Source: Agriotes lineatus (lineage: Eukaryota; Arthropoda; Insecta; Coleoptera; Elateridae). From it: 64,000 nucleotides of DNA. The notes beneath the pieces are model-generated. The model ran no database searches. It was not told where the DNA came from and saw nothing but the letters and a program-made list of their open reading frames with translations. Of the stretch, positions 39,653 to 48,241 are shown piece after piece. How positions within the stretch are numbered: the stretch's first letter is position 1; the number at the start of each line of letters is the position of its first letter. The stretch is from NCBI GenBank assembly GCA_940337035.1, contig CALNHX010005872.1:1-64000 (forward strand). The letters are read 5' to 3'. The translations under genes were made by a program, and so were the position numbers.

Positions 39653-42600
39653 TTAATTGATCTCAGAGTTATCATAAAGTTTCAAATCCTTGGCATGCCA
39701 AGTCCCCTTTAATATTTTTCCGTCAGGATCTTTGAGTTCATAAACCCATCGTGAAAACTTTCGATTAATAATAAACGGTCCTATAAATTTTGCAGCAAGC
39801 TTGGAAGTAAACTGACGAGCAGCATCTGATAACACATAATGTCTACGCAACACTGCTTGATCCGGAACGAACTCGAAAGGTCGTCGACGAAAGTCATAGC
39901 GAGTTTTTGACTTTTGATAAGCCTTATCCAAACGACGTTTAACATCAGCATACAGTTGCTTGAGTACTATAGAACGATTATCTAAATCTCTATCCCGATT
40001 AAATTGAATTTCCGGATTTCCATCACCAACTACCGGTTCGTGATTTAATATGATTTCTCTGCCAAAATTAATGAAATATGGAGTTTTTCCCGTAACTTCA
40101 TGAACTGAGGTACGTATAGCACAAACTACATGAGACAGATATTTATCCCAATCTCGATGACGATCTGATACATAAGCTGTCAACATAGTTTTCAGCACTC
40201 TGTTTATACGTTCCGTAGGATTAGCTTGAGGATGATAATTGGCAGTAAACGAAATCTTACAGCCATACTTCTGATTTAAAGTTTGAAACTCATGACTGCG
40301 AAACTGAACGCCATTATCACATATGATTCGCTTGGGAACCCCAAACATCAAAAATACGTCTTCCTCAACAATACGTGAGATAACCTTAGCTGATGCTGTA
40401 CGGAGCGGAAACACTAATGGAAACTTACTAAAACAATCAGCCACTACGAATATATACGCGTATCCTCGTACTGAACGAGGTAAAGGACCTACAATATCAC
40501 AACAGATTAGTTCCCAAGGCTTCGAAATTAATGAATGTCCACCCATATACCCTGCAGGGGCTCTCTGTTCTGGTTTAATTCGTTGACACGTTTCGCAACG
40601 GCGAACATAAGCAGCCACATCATAACGAAGTTTAGGCCAGTAGTATCTTTGTGCAATACGATGAAAAGTTTTATTAACACCCGTATGACTAGCGGTCGGA
40701 ATATTGTGATTTTGTTTGATAACTTCTTGGCGTTGAGTCTGTGGAACAACCAGTTTCCAATGATCTTCATCATCTGCCAAGTCTGGATAATCGGTTCGAA
40801 CATATTTATACAATTGACCGTCACTAACTCTCCAATGGGGAAATTTTCGAGGATTGTTAATAACAAATCGACACATACGATGATACCATGGATTACCAGC
40901 AGGACCAAACTGAACGTTAATAGCATCAATAACAGGAACAGCACGAGACAAAGTGTCAGGCACAACATGTTCTTTACCTTTTCGATGAATAATGTCAAAA
41001 TCATATTGTTGAAGGCGAACTGCCCATCGAGCGATACGACCAACAGGGTCTTTAATACTATTAAGCCATTTTAAGCTATAATGATCAGTTACTACCGTGA
41101 ACTTAGTTCCCTCAATATATGGTCTAAGTTTTTCAATAGCAAAAAGGACAGCGAGGCATTCACGCTCTGTTGTGCTAAAATTTCGTTCGTTTCTAGTAAG
41201 CGACCGACTAATGTAACATATAACTTTCTCTCCATCAGCTTGATGTTGAGTAAGTACGGCACCAATACCATAACCAGAAGCATCCGTTTGAATAACAAAG
41301 GATACAGAAAAATCAGGGCAAGCTAATATCGGAGCAGATATCAAATGTTCTTTAATATCACTGAAGGCTCGTTCACAATTACTATCCCAGAAAAATTTCG
41401 CATTCTTGCGGAGCAAGGATGTAAGAGGTCCGATAAGTGAAGAAAAATTCGGAACAAAGCGACGGTACCATGACGCCATACCAATTACACGACGTACTTC
41501 CTTCACTGACACAGGAGTAGGAATACGATTAATTGCATCTACTTTTTCTGGGTCTACTAATAAACCGCGTGAATTCACTACATAACCGAGATACTTAAGT
41601 TCTGGCTTACAAAAATGACATTTATTTTGGCTTAAAGTAAGACCAGCAGCTAATAACCGAGACACAACCTCACGAAGAGTAGAAAGATGTTTTTCGAAAG
41701 TTGGCGTACAAATTACAATATCGTCAAGATACGTAAAGACATATGGTTCCAAATCAGCACCAATAACCCTATCAATTAGGCGTTGCCACGTTGCCGGCGC
41801 CGTATGCAAACCAAACGGTAGGCGGCGAAATTGAAATAACCGCCTATTAGGCACAGTAAACGCTGTTAAAGGGCGTGAAGAAACAGCCACAGGTATCTGC
41901 CAATATGCGGATTTAATATCAAGAGTCGTAAGATAATGTGCGTCACGAAGTTTATCCAAAGTACTTGATACATATGGAATAGGATAAGCATCAGGTTGAC
42001 TGACTTTATTAAGTTGGCGATAATCAACACAGAACCGATAACTACCATCTTTCTTTTTAATCATTACTATCGGAGATGACCAAGCAGAAGTCGAAGGTTC
42101 TACCACTCCCTCATCCAACATTTTCTTTAACTCAAGATCTACCTGTTTCTGCAGAGCAGGAGAAATGGGATAATATCGCTGCTTAATAGGCGACGATGTG
42201 GTTTTAATCTCATGTTCAACAATATGAGTGCATCCTAACTTATTTCCCATTTTACTAAAAACTTCTTTGACAAAACAATCTAATTGTTCTCGCTGAACTT
42301 CAGATAAATGTTCTACAGCCTGTATTGCATTAACTTCCGGGATCAAGTGATCTTTCGAGAAGGTCCATTCGTTAATTCTAAGATCGGTTACAATACCCAT
42401 TCTACGCAAAAAATCGCATCCCAAAATCAAGGTATGGGGTACGGAAGGCACAACTAATAACTCACAAGTACAAACTCTATCGCGAAGCATAAGTGGTACT
42501 GTAACTATACCTAATATTTGACATTCTGCACCGTCAGCAACATTACATGTCCTATCTTTACTTGGTGTAAGCCTACAATGACCTTTCAACAGCTCCCATC

Positions 42601-43624
42601 CCTTTCTACCAACAACAGTATGCGAAGCACCCGAATCTAACAATCCAAGAATCTCATTACCAAAAATTGAAACTTTAAGATACGGTCTCTCATCAGGACC
42701 TGCGTGACTTAAAATATAATCTAAAACAGCTTTAGAACTAAAATCCGAATTATTTACAACATTGACCGAAGAATTTATTTGACACCGCGCTATTCGGTCG
42801 TCTAGCGGCGTAACAGTAAAATCAGGTCGTCCACAACCATAGCAATATTGTTTACTATTTGCTGAACAGTTACGCTCAAAATGATTCGGTTTATCACATT
42901 TCCAACATCTCAAATCAGAAGGCTTGGTTGAATTGATTACGTTCGGTGGGTTATTACTACGAGTTTGAACGTAACCCTCATTTGAGGATACATTCACTGT
43001 ATGAATCCTAGCATTACATTTCGACTTTTGATAGGCTAGATCGGGTTCTAACATTCGATTTCCCTGAGTGGGAGGTCCACGGAACCGTTGTGCACGCACA
43101 TGTGCATCTTCAACAGCTTTACACACTCGAAGTAATTGTGAAAAGGAAACTATGTTCTCTAAAGCCAGTTGGGTTTGGAAATGTGGTAATAAATTCCTAC
43201 GTATTAGATTAAGGCGCTTTGTTTCAGAAGGCATCGATGGTAACCGATGGAATAAGTTTTCCATTATCGACACAAATACGGTCACGGGTTCATCGGCCCC
43301 CTGAGTACGATTGCGTATTTCATCCCATAAACAAGCTTCATAATCACATGGAAGAAAAGCTGAACGTAACGCATTAACTAACTGGTCCCAATTATACAAA
43401 GTATTTTTAACCGATCGATACCAAATCAAAGCATAATCGGTGAAAAATTCAACAGCCGAAGTAAAAAGTTGTTCCTTAGTAACCCCACGCGCCATTCGCA
43501 ATTCTTCAATACGCTCTAGGAAACTAGACAATCCCGATTGACCATCGAAACGAAGGTTCCATTTATTCATCGGAAGGTAATTGTTATAACGTGGAGTAGC
43601 ATCAATGACTTTAGTGCTGTTCAA
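39653..43624 (-). CDS. Gag (C-terminal part)-Pol polyprotein of Ty3/gypsy element
   Basis: A 1,323-codon frame numbered from a TTG at 43624. The frame is actually open up to 43714, and its first ATG is at 43570. In order it encodes: a retrotransposon Gag domain (about 20-180, with FLERIEELRMARG and a WDQLVNALRSAF segment); a zinc knuckle CWKCDKPNHFERNC (240-253) and a degenerate second one; an aspartic protease with LLDSGAS (Asp 330); reverse transcriptase with LDIKSAYWQIPV (568-579) and YLDD (632-635); RNase H with TDASG (780); and integrase. Integrase has an HHCC zinc site (H973, H980, C1010, C1013), catalytic Asp 1043, Asp 1103 and Glu 1138, and a C-terminal KFIGPF motif. All catalytic motifs are present with no internal stop, so the enzymes may be functional. 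Related insect elements carry the preceding Gag part in the same protein; here it lies in another frame. Confidence 0.95.
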   Translation of the reverse strand: MNSTKVIDATPRYNNYLPMNKWNLRFDGQSGLSSFLERIEELRMARGVTKEQLFTSAVEFFTDYALIWYRSVKNTLYNWDQLVNALRSAFLPCDYEACLWDEIRNRTQGADEPVTVFVSIMENLFHRLPSMPSETKRLNLIRRNLLPHFQTQLALENIVSFSQLLRVCKAVEDAHVRAQRFRGPPTQGNRMLEPDLAYQKSKCNARIHTVNVSSNEGYVQTRSNNPPNVINSTKPSDLRCWKCDKPNHFERNCSANSKQYCYGCGRPDFTVTPLDDRIARCQINSSVNVVNNSDFSSKAVLDYILSHAGPDERPYLKVSIFGNEILGLLDSGASHTVVGRKGWELLKGHCRLTPSKDRTCNVADGAECQILGIVTVPLMLRDRVCTCELLVVPSVPHTLILGCDFLRRMGIVTDLRINEWTFSKDHLIPEVNAIQAVEHLSEVQREQLDCFVKEVFSKMGNKLGCTHIVEHEIKTTSSPIKQRYYPISPALQKQVDLELKKMLDEGVVEPSTSAWSSPIVMIKKKDGSYRFCVDYRQLNKVSQPDAYPIPYVSSTLDKLRDAHYLTTLDIKSAYWQIPVAVSSRPLTAFTVPNRRLFQFRRLPFGLHTAPATWQRLIDRVIGADLEPYVFTYLDDIVICTPTFEKHLSTLREVVSRLLAAGLTLSQNKCHFCKPELKYLGYVVNSRGLLVDPEKVDAINRIPTPVSVKEVRRVIGMASWYRRFVPNFSSLIGPLTSLLRKNAKFFWDSNCERAFSDIKEHLISAPILACPDFSVSFVIQTDASGYGIGAVLTQHQADGEKVICYISRSLTRNERNFSTTERECLAVLFAIEKLRPYIEGTKFTVVTDHYSLKWLNSIKDPVGRIARWAVRLQQYDFDIIHRKGKEHVVPDTLSRAVPVIDAINVQFGPAGNPWYHRMCRFVINNPRKFPHWRVSDGQLYKYVRTDYPDLADDEDHWKLVVPQTQRQEVIKQNHNIPTASHTGVNKTFHRIAQRYYWPKLRYDVAAYVRRCETCQRIKPEQRAPAGYMGGHSLISKPWELICCDIVGPLPRSVRGYAYIFVVADCFSKFPLVFPLRTASAKVISRIVEEDVFLMFGVPKRIICDNGVQFRSHEFQTLNQKYGCKISFTANYHPQANPTERINRVLKTMLTAYVSDRHRDWDKYLSHVVCAIRTSVHEVTGKTPYFINFGREIILNHEPVVGDGNPEIQFNRDRDLDNRSIVLKQLYADVKRRLDKAYQKSKTRYDFRRRPFEFVPDQAVLRRHYVLSDAARQFTSKLAAKFIGPFIINRKFSRWVYELKDPDGKILKGTWHAKDLKLYDNSEIN

Positions 43625-43665
43625 ACCAATAGGTGTCGGTAACGTTTGAAACTGTTGACTATCAA

Positions 43666-44172
43666 TTACATTTGAATAATTAAATGGTTTGGTGATTGAT
43701 TGGCTTGTAATGGCTCATCGTCAAGGTCCATCAAGTTAACTGTTTGTGAACTAGAAGGAACTACAGGTTCATTTTCAGATGTTAATCTGGACTCGAGATC
43801 GTCCATAGCCCCTAAACACCTATTATATAGCTCATCTTTATCATCTGCTGAAGACCCCTCAAAAACTAACCTTTCTAGTCGATTTGAAATATGTACCAAG
43901 CGGGTCTGAATACGTTTATAATCATTACCACCCCTAACAAATGACTCAGAAGCTAGTATCTCTTCCACAAGAATGTCAAGCTTCCTACTGCATATATCCA
44001 ATTCTTCTACGTTATTCAATTCTACTTCCGGGAACGAAGCATTTCCCGTCTTCTCTAACCTAATACGCGCTCTAAGCAATTTACGCTTTTCCGGCATATT
44101 TCCCTTACAAACAACTCCCCGTATTCGTAATTCATAATCTATCTCGTCTACCAATAACCTATCAACATCCAT
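43666..44172 (-). CDS. Gag N-terminal part of Ty3/gypsy element
   Basis: A 168-codon frame from ATG at 44172, starting 234 nt inside the primer-binding site. It opens MDVDRLLVDEIDYELRIRG, a leader I recognise from Gag proteins of insect gypsy-type elements, followed by charged, helix-prone sequence and an acidic Ser-rich tail. It stops (TAA, 43666-43668) within a 49-nt overlap with the upstream-open part of the Gag-Pol frame (43666-43714). The offset is -1 relative to this frame. Related elements seem to encode one continuous Gag, so a 1-nt insertion or 2-nt deletion is likely. Programmed -1 frameshifting is the alternative, but I see no canonical slippery heptamer in the overlap. Confidence 0.8.
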   Translation of the reverse strand: MDVDRLLVDEIDYELRIRGVVCKGNMPEKRKLLRARIRLEKTGNASFPEVELNNVEELDICSRKLDILVEEILASESFVRGGNDYKRIQTRLVHISNRLERLVFEGSSADDKDELYNRCLGAMDDLESRLTSENEPVVPSSSQTVNLMDLDDEPLQANQSPNHLIIQM

Positions 44173-44406
44173 TCTGATTCCTCAAAGTAAAACCCTTTTT
44201 ACCACAAGTATACCGTTTTATGTATTATTCACAAAGTAATTCTTTGGTTTGTCACGTTCTGACGATATTTTTCCACTTACATAAACGAGTACAGAAAGTT
44301 ATGTATAACTATTGTCAGTATTGCTCCTTTCTATTATAGTACGACCTAAAGGTATATGTTCCAATCTTGTTAAAGCCCCCGTTAGCTCTTCAAAAATCTT
44401 ATTAAA
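44173..44406 (-). other. 5' leader of the LTR element
   Basis: Untranslated region between the primer-binding site and the gag ATG. Near the primer-binding site, a segment like AATCTTGTTAAAGCCCCCGTT occurs at about 44362 and again at about 44395, so part of the site is duplicated next to itself. Nothing else recognisable. Confidence 0.65.
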
Positions 44407-44423
44407 GCCCCCGTTGGGTGCCA
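44407..44423 (-). other. Primer-binding site, tRNA-Lys-like
   Basis: The minus strand reads TGGCACCCAACGGGGGC, 4 nt after the 5' LTR ends. It starts with the TGG complementary to a tRNA CCA end and resembles the complement of the 3' end of an insect tRNA-Lys (CUU), which from memory would read TGGCGCCCAACGTGGGG. The tRNA identity is tentative; the position is diagnostic. Confidence 0.75.
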
Positions 44424-44427
44424 ATCT

Positions 44428-45458
44428 TGTTAGCTATATTTATCTATCAATTCCTTTAACTACCTTTAGGTCATCGCTATATCTCTTAGTTAACAATCGA
44501 TCACTATAAAAGTATATTTGAGGCCCGTCTCTAGCATCAGTGAAGACGTCGCGGATTCTAGTTTATGATGTTATAAATGGCGCCAACAAGTTAAACTCAA
44601 ATATACTGATATAAGCCAAGAAACTTGTAACTTCACTTTCTATCAACTAATAACAATACGATTATTGAACTCCCTATCAAAATGAAAGAAAGCAATACTT
44701 GTAGCTGGTTTTATTAATACTCGAACATTACTACCATCGATCAGACAATTAGCATCTTTACTATTACTACCTCACGCAGGGTACCCCAAATAGTTTAACT
44801 TAAAACGCTCGTAAGTCTAATGGTTACACAGTTTTTATAAGCAAAAATATCATCAGATTCTAGCTACCACACTTATCTTTGTGCCGATATACTCGCAGAC
44901 ATTTAATACGTCCCGTTACTCCTAACACATGTCAGCTTGACAGGTTCCAACCTCGGCTGTCATTTGCTATACCTCGACCCTCAATACTGCGGTAGATTAG
45001 CTTTCCAATACTGTCCGCCTAATAGTTGTTGCTATAAATCGAATTTCCAGGTAACAAAAGGCAAATTCCATATTAAACTACATACCCTGTTCACAGGCAA
45101 TAAACTTCGCAATCGTTGTATTCGTGTTTCCCAGATCGCTTTACAGCTTGAATATAAATATTCATTGGAAAAATGACATCTGCTTAATGAACTCCTCTAC
45201 AGGAACGGCTGGCTAGTAAACCAATTCTTTACTATCACCAAACCAGAATAAATGGCGAGATTGTCATTTACACCCCACGAAAACTCTTGCCTTATTTAAA
45301 AGCTGATATACAAATTTTCTCTCAAACAAAACCAACCTTGTTTTTATATCTCCTCTAGCAACGAACAAAGCCAATCTGATATTAATTTTATCGCGTCACT
45401 CTCACTAGATTCCTCATTCAACACTAGTATTAATATCAAATGCTTTTGACACGTAACA
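44428..45458 (-). repeat. Right LTR (5' LTR of the minus-strand element)
   Basis: 1,031 bp, the same TG...CA ends as the left LTR, about 99% identical. In the minus orientation it would carry the element's promoter; I cannot place its transcription start. It abuts satellite 2 directly at ATACTCTGACAAATAAAC. Confidence 0.95.
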
Positions 45459-46837
45459 ATACTCTGACAAATAAACTACACCAACTTTTAGGGTGTGCAA
45501 GACCAGGTAGACATTATTTATGCCTGCAAAATTTAAAAGTTATAAGATTAAGTTGACATTTAGTGGTCCTATACAGTTGCAGAATAGAATAATATAAGTT
45601 GCTAGTGTAAATTTCTGGAGGACAAATTAGCTCCCAGTGAGATAGAAATGCAACCAAGGGCAATTTGCCAACCAGAAGTCACATTAAGATAGTGTTGATT
45701 AAAACTCGTGCAAGCAAGTAATTATTGCATGTAATATGATTTTATACACAAATCACTTCAATAGTTCCTTAATGCACACAAGCTTTACCTTCTTTGACTC
45801 TTCACTTCTGCCATTTTTCAAACACTGCTGTGACAGTTGTAACATTGGAGATAGGGACGACTCCATATTGGTTCTGTACTAAAATCTACGATACCTAGGC
45901 TAAAAACGTGTCCAGTTAAACCAGTTGTTCTCCAACACATCATTATAATACTATGGCAAATAAACTACACCAAATTTTAGGGCGCGCAACAACAGTTAGA
46001 CATAATTTGTATCTGTAAAATTTAAAAGTTATAAGATTAAGTTGACATTTAGTGGTCCTATACAGTTGCCGAATAGAATAATATAAGTTGCTAGTGTAAA
46101 TTTCTGGAGGACGAATTAGCTCCCAGTGAGATAGAAATCCAACCAAGGGCAATTTGCCAACCAGAAACTCACATTAAGATAGTGTTGATTAAAACTCGTG
46201 CAAGCATGTAATTATTGCATGTAATATGATCTTACACACAAATCACTTCAATAGTTCCTTAATGCACACAAGCTTTACTTTCTTTGACTCTTCACCTCTG
46301 CCATTTTTCAAACAGTGCTGTGAAAGTTGTAGCATTGGGGATAGGAATAACTCCATACTGGTTTTGTACTAAAATCTACGATACCTAGGTTAAAACCGTT
46401 TCCAGTTAAACCAGTGGTTCTCCAACACATCATTATAATACTCCGACAAATAAACTACCACAAATTTTAAGGTGCGCAACAGCAGTTAGACATAATTTGT
46501 ATCTGCAAAGTGTAAAAGTTGACACTTAGTGGTGCTATACAGGTGCCGAATAGAATAATATAAGTTGATAGTGTAAATTTCTGGAGGACAAATTTGCTCC
46601 CAGTGAGATAGAAACCCAACCAAGGGCAATTTGCCAACCAGAAAGTCACATTAAGATAGTGTTGATTAAAACTCGTGCAAGCAAGTAATTATTGCATGTA
46701 ATATGATCTTATACACAAATCACTTCAATAGTTCCTTAATGCACACAAGCTTTACTTTCTTTGACTCTTGACTTCTGCCATTTTTCAAACAGTGCTGTGA
46801 CAGTTGTAACATTGGAGATAGGAATGATTCCATACTG
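45459..46837 (+). repeat. Satellite 2 array, block A (~490-bp monomers)
   Basis: About 2.8 head-to-tail monomers with landmarks CTGACAAATAAACTACACC, TTAAGTTGACATTTAGTGG, GAATAATATAAGTTGC, CCAACCAAGGGCAATTTGCC, CACTTCAATAGTTCC and CGATACCTAGGTTAAAACC. Monomers begin near 45459, 45948 and 46438. It is unrelated to satellite 1 by eye. The third monomer is split by a TIR element. Minus-strand frames of 60-69 codons recur with the monomer and have no protein-like features. Confidence 0.95.
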
Positions 46838-48241
46838 TGAAACAATAAAGAAGCCGACCTGAGATTGACTAATTAAAATAATTGATGGTAGTAAAAAATA
46901 TCGCAGATCAACCCCCCTACCGTTTATACACCACGGCAGCTCTAAAAAACTCTTTACTCACCGCAATGGCCCTAACTAACTCAAATATCGGCGGCCTTAG
47001 ATCGTAGGTTCAAATCATCAGCTATGTACCCTGGAATGTCTTCAAAAAAGGAAAGGAAATGGAAATGGGCGCCAGAAATCAAAAGATTTCCAATAATAAG
47101 AAAAATAAACTACAAGTGACTAGCGTTTAATTAATAATCAATAATAGAAAAGTCTTGAAATGTTAGTAGTAAATTATGAGAATAATTAAAATGCAAATAA
47201 TATTATAACCAACATTGTGTACGTGATTGCGACACGCATAAAATTAAAAAACCCCTTTCGGGTTATTTTAATATCTTTAAATTCAAATTATTCATGGAAT
47301 ATGCATACCTCAATCATTTAATAATACCTTCTGTTTAGGCTATTGAAATAAAAAAGCGTGACTGTACCTTTTACAGAGGGTCGAAATACACCTCAAAATA
47401 GCAACTTTAAATATAGCATAATTAGATATAAGCATAAAAATTTAAATGTAAAAAGCAAGAGCATGTATGAAATTGAATGTTACATTACATGTTAATAATT
47501 GCGGAACGTATGCATTTAAATTTTAAATATTTACGGTTTTAAAATGTATAAATGTAAAATACAGGTATTGAAGATACGATATATCTCGGAATAGCACAAA
47601 CTAACCTCGCTTCACCAACGTGCAAGAACGGCTAACAGGCGAACGCCGGCTGATGGTTGCTACACCCTGTTGTTTAAAATAAGTTGGTCGTGATCTGCTA
47701 CCATAATGGAATACGGCAAAAGCACCCTCGAAAGGCAGCAACTAAGCAGAGCGCCAGCAGGTGTTGAAAGTGCGATAAGGCTTGGCCTCCGAGAAAAACT
47801 CGTGTATGAAACTGCTAATTAAGAGCTAAGGAAAATATAATTACTATGGAGATAATAAGACAGAAAAGCGCAATCGTACCTGATCATAATCAGCCCTTAG
47901 AAACACACTGCTCATTGAAATTGGTTGAGCGCACGTAATTTGACTTGAACATAATCAAACCTCGACCGCGCGAAATGCGCCGCCTGAGGCGAGAAGAATA
48001 AGTGCCTCGGACGAAAATTTAATTTCTAAAGAGAGACTCGCACTCTGATAAGAGATACCGCAGGTCGAGAGGGCATCGTGCAAACGATAGGAACTTGATC
48101 CAGGTATAAAATACGCTGCTGTGGAAAATATAAGAATTTGAAATGCAAAAGGATTTATAATTCAACTAAAAATATACAGGTTAAGCCTGAAATAATTGGA
48201 TAAATGGCGAAACAATTAGGCTAAGCCAAAAAATTGTTTCA
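46838..48241. mobile_element. 1,404-bp non-autonomous TIR element in satellite 2
   Basis: The insert begins TGAAACAAT and ends ATTGTTTCA, a perfect 9-bp inverted repeat. It is flanked by ACTG at 46834-46837 and 48242-48245, where the intact monomer has one copy (CCATACTGGTTTTG). The right subterminal part repeats GAAACAATT (near 48209). The interior has no reading frame I recognise. It contains a tRNA-promoter-like segment near 46967-47016 and a perfect-looking hairpin around ACCCCTTTCGGGT (47240-47275). The superfamily is not assigned. The short TIR and 4-bp duplication leave moderate doubt about the exact ends, but a foreign insertion is certain. Confidence 0.75.
46967..47016 (+). other. 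Possible tRNA-derived (pol III A/B box-like) segment
   Basis: TGGCCCTAACTAAC resembles an A box, and GGTTCAAATC (47007-47016) closely resembles a B box, with about 30-40 bp between them as in tRNA genes and SINEs. No full cloverleaf was found, so this is not called a tRNA gene. It may be a SINE head or chance. Confidence 0.3.

Larger units (their letters stand above)
37258..45458 (-). mobile_element. Ty3/gypsy LTR retrotransposon, 8.2 kb
   Basis: A structurally complete element on the minus strand. The 5' LTR is 44428-45458 and the 3' LTR 37258-38288. Between them lie a primer-binding site, a Gag N-terminal frame, a long Gag-protease-RT-RNase H-integrase frame and a polypurine tract. The order RT, RNase H, integrase defines Ty3/gypsy. 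I see no envelope gene and no chromodomain. The flanking 5-mers differ (TGATT at left, ATACT at right), so there is no target duplication, and the left flank is satellite 1 while the right flank is satellite 2. The internal region has one frame offset between the gag parts; pol is open throughout. Confidence 0.95.

Noticed and set aside
40323..43304. Frames of 60-179 codons overlapping pol on either strand (for example 40535-41074, 40528-41043)
   Set aside because: Shadows of the long pol frame, which has all expected catalytic motifs.
45943..46152. 69-codon minus-strand frames repeated in satellite 2
   Set aside because: They recur once per monomer, vary freely, and break in many monomers; they are a by-product of the repeat.
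47007..47016. A tRNA gene at the B-box-like motif
   Set aside because: No acceptor stem or cloverleaf could be formed around the A and B box-like motifs.
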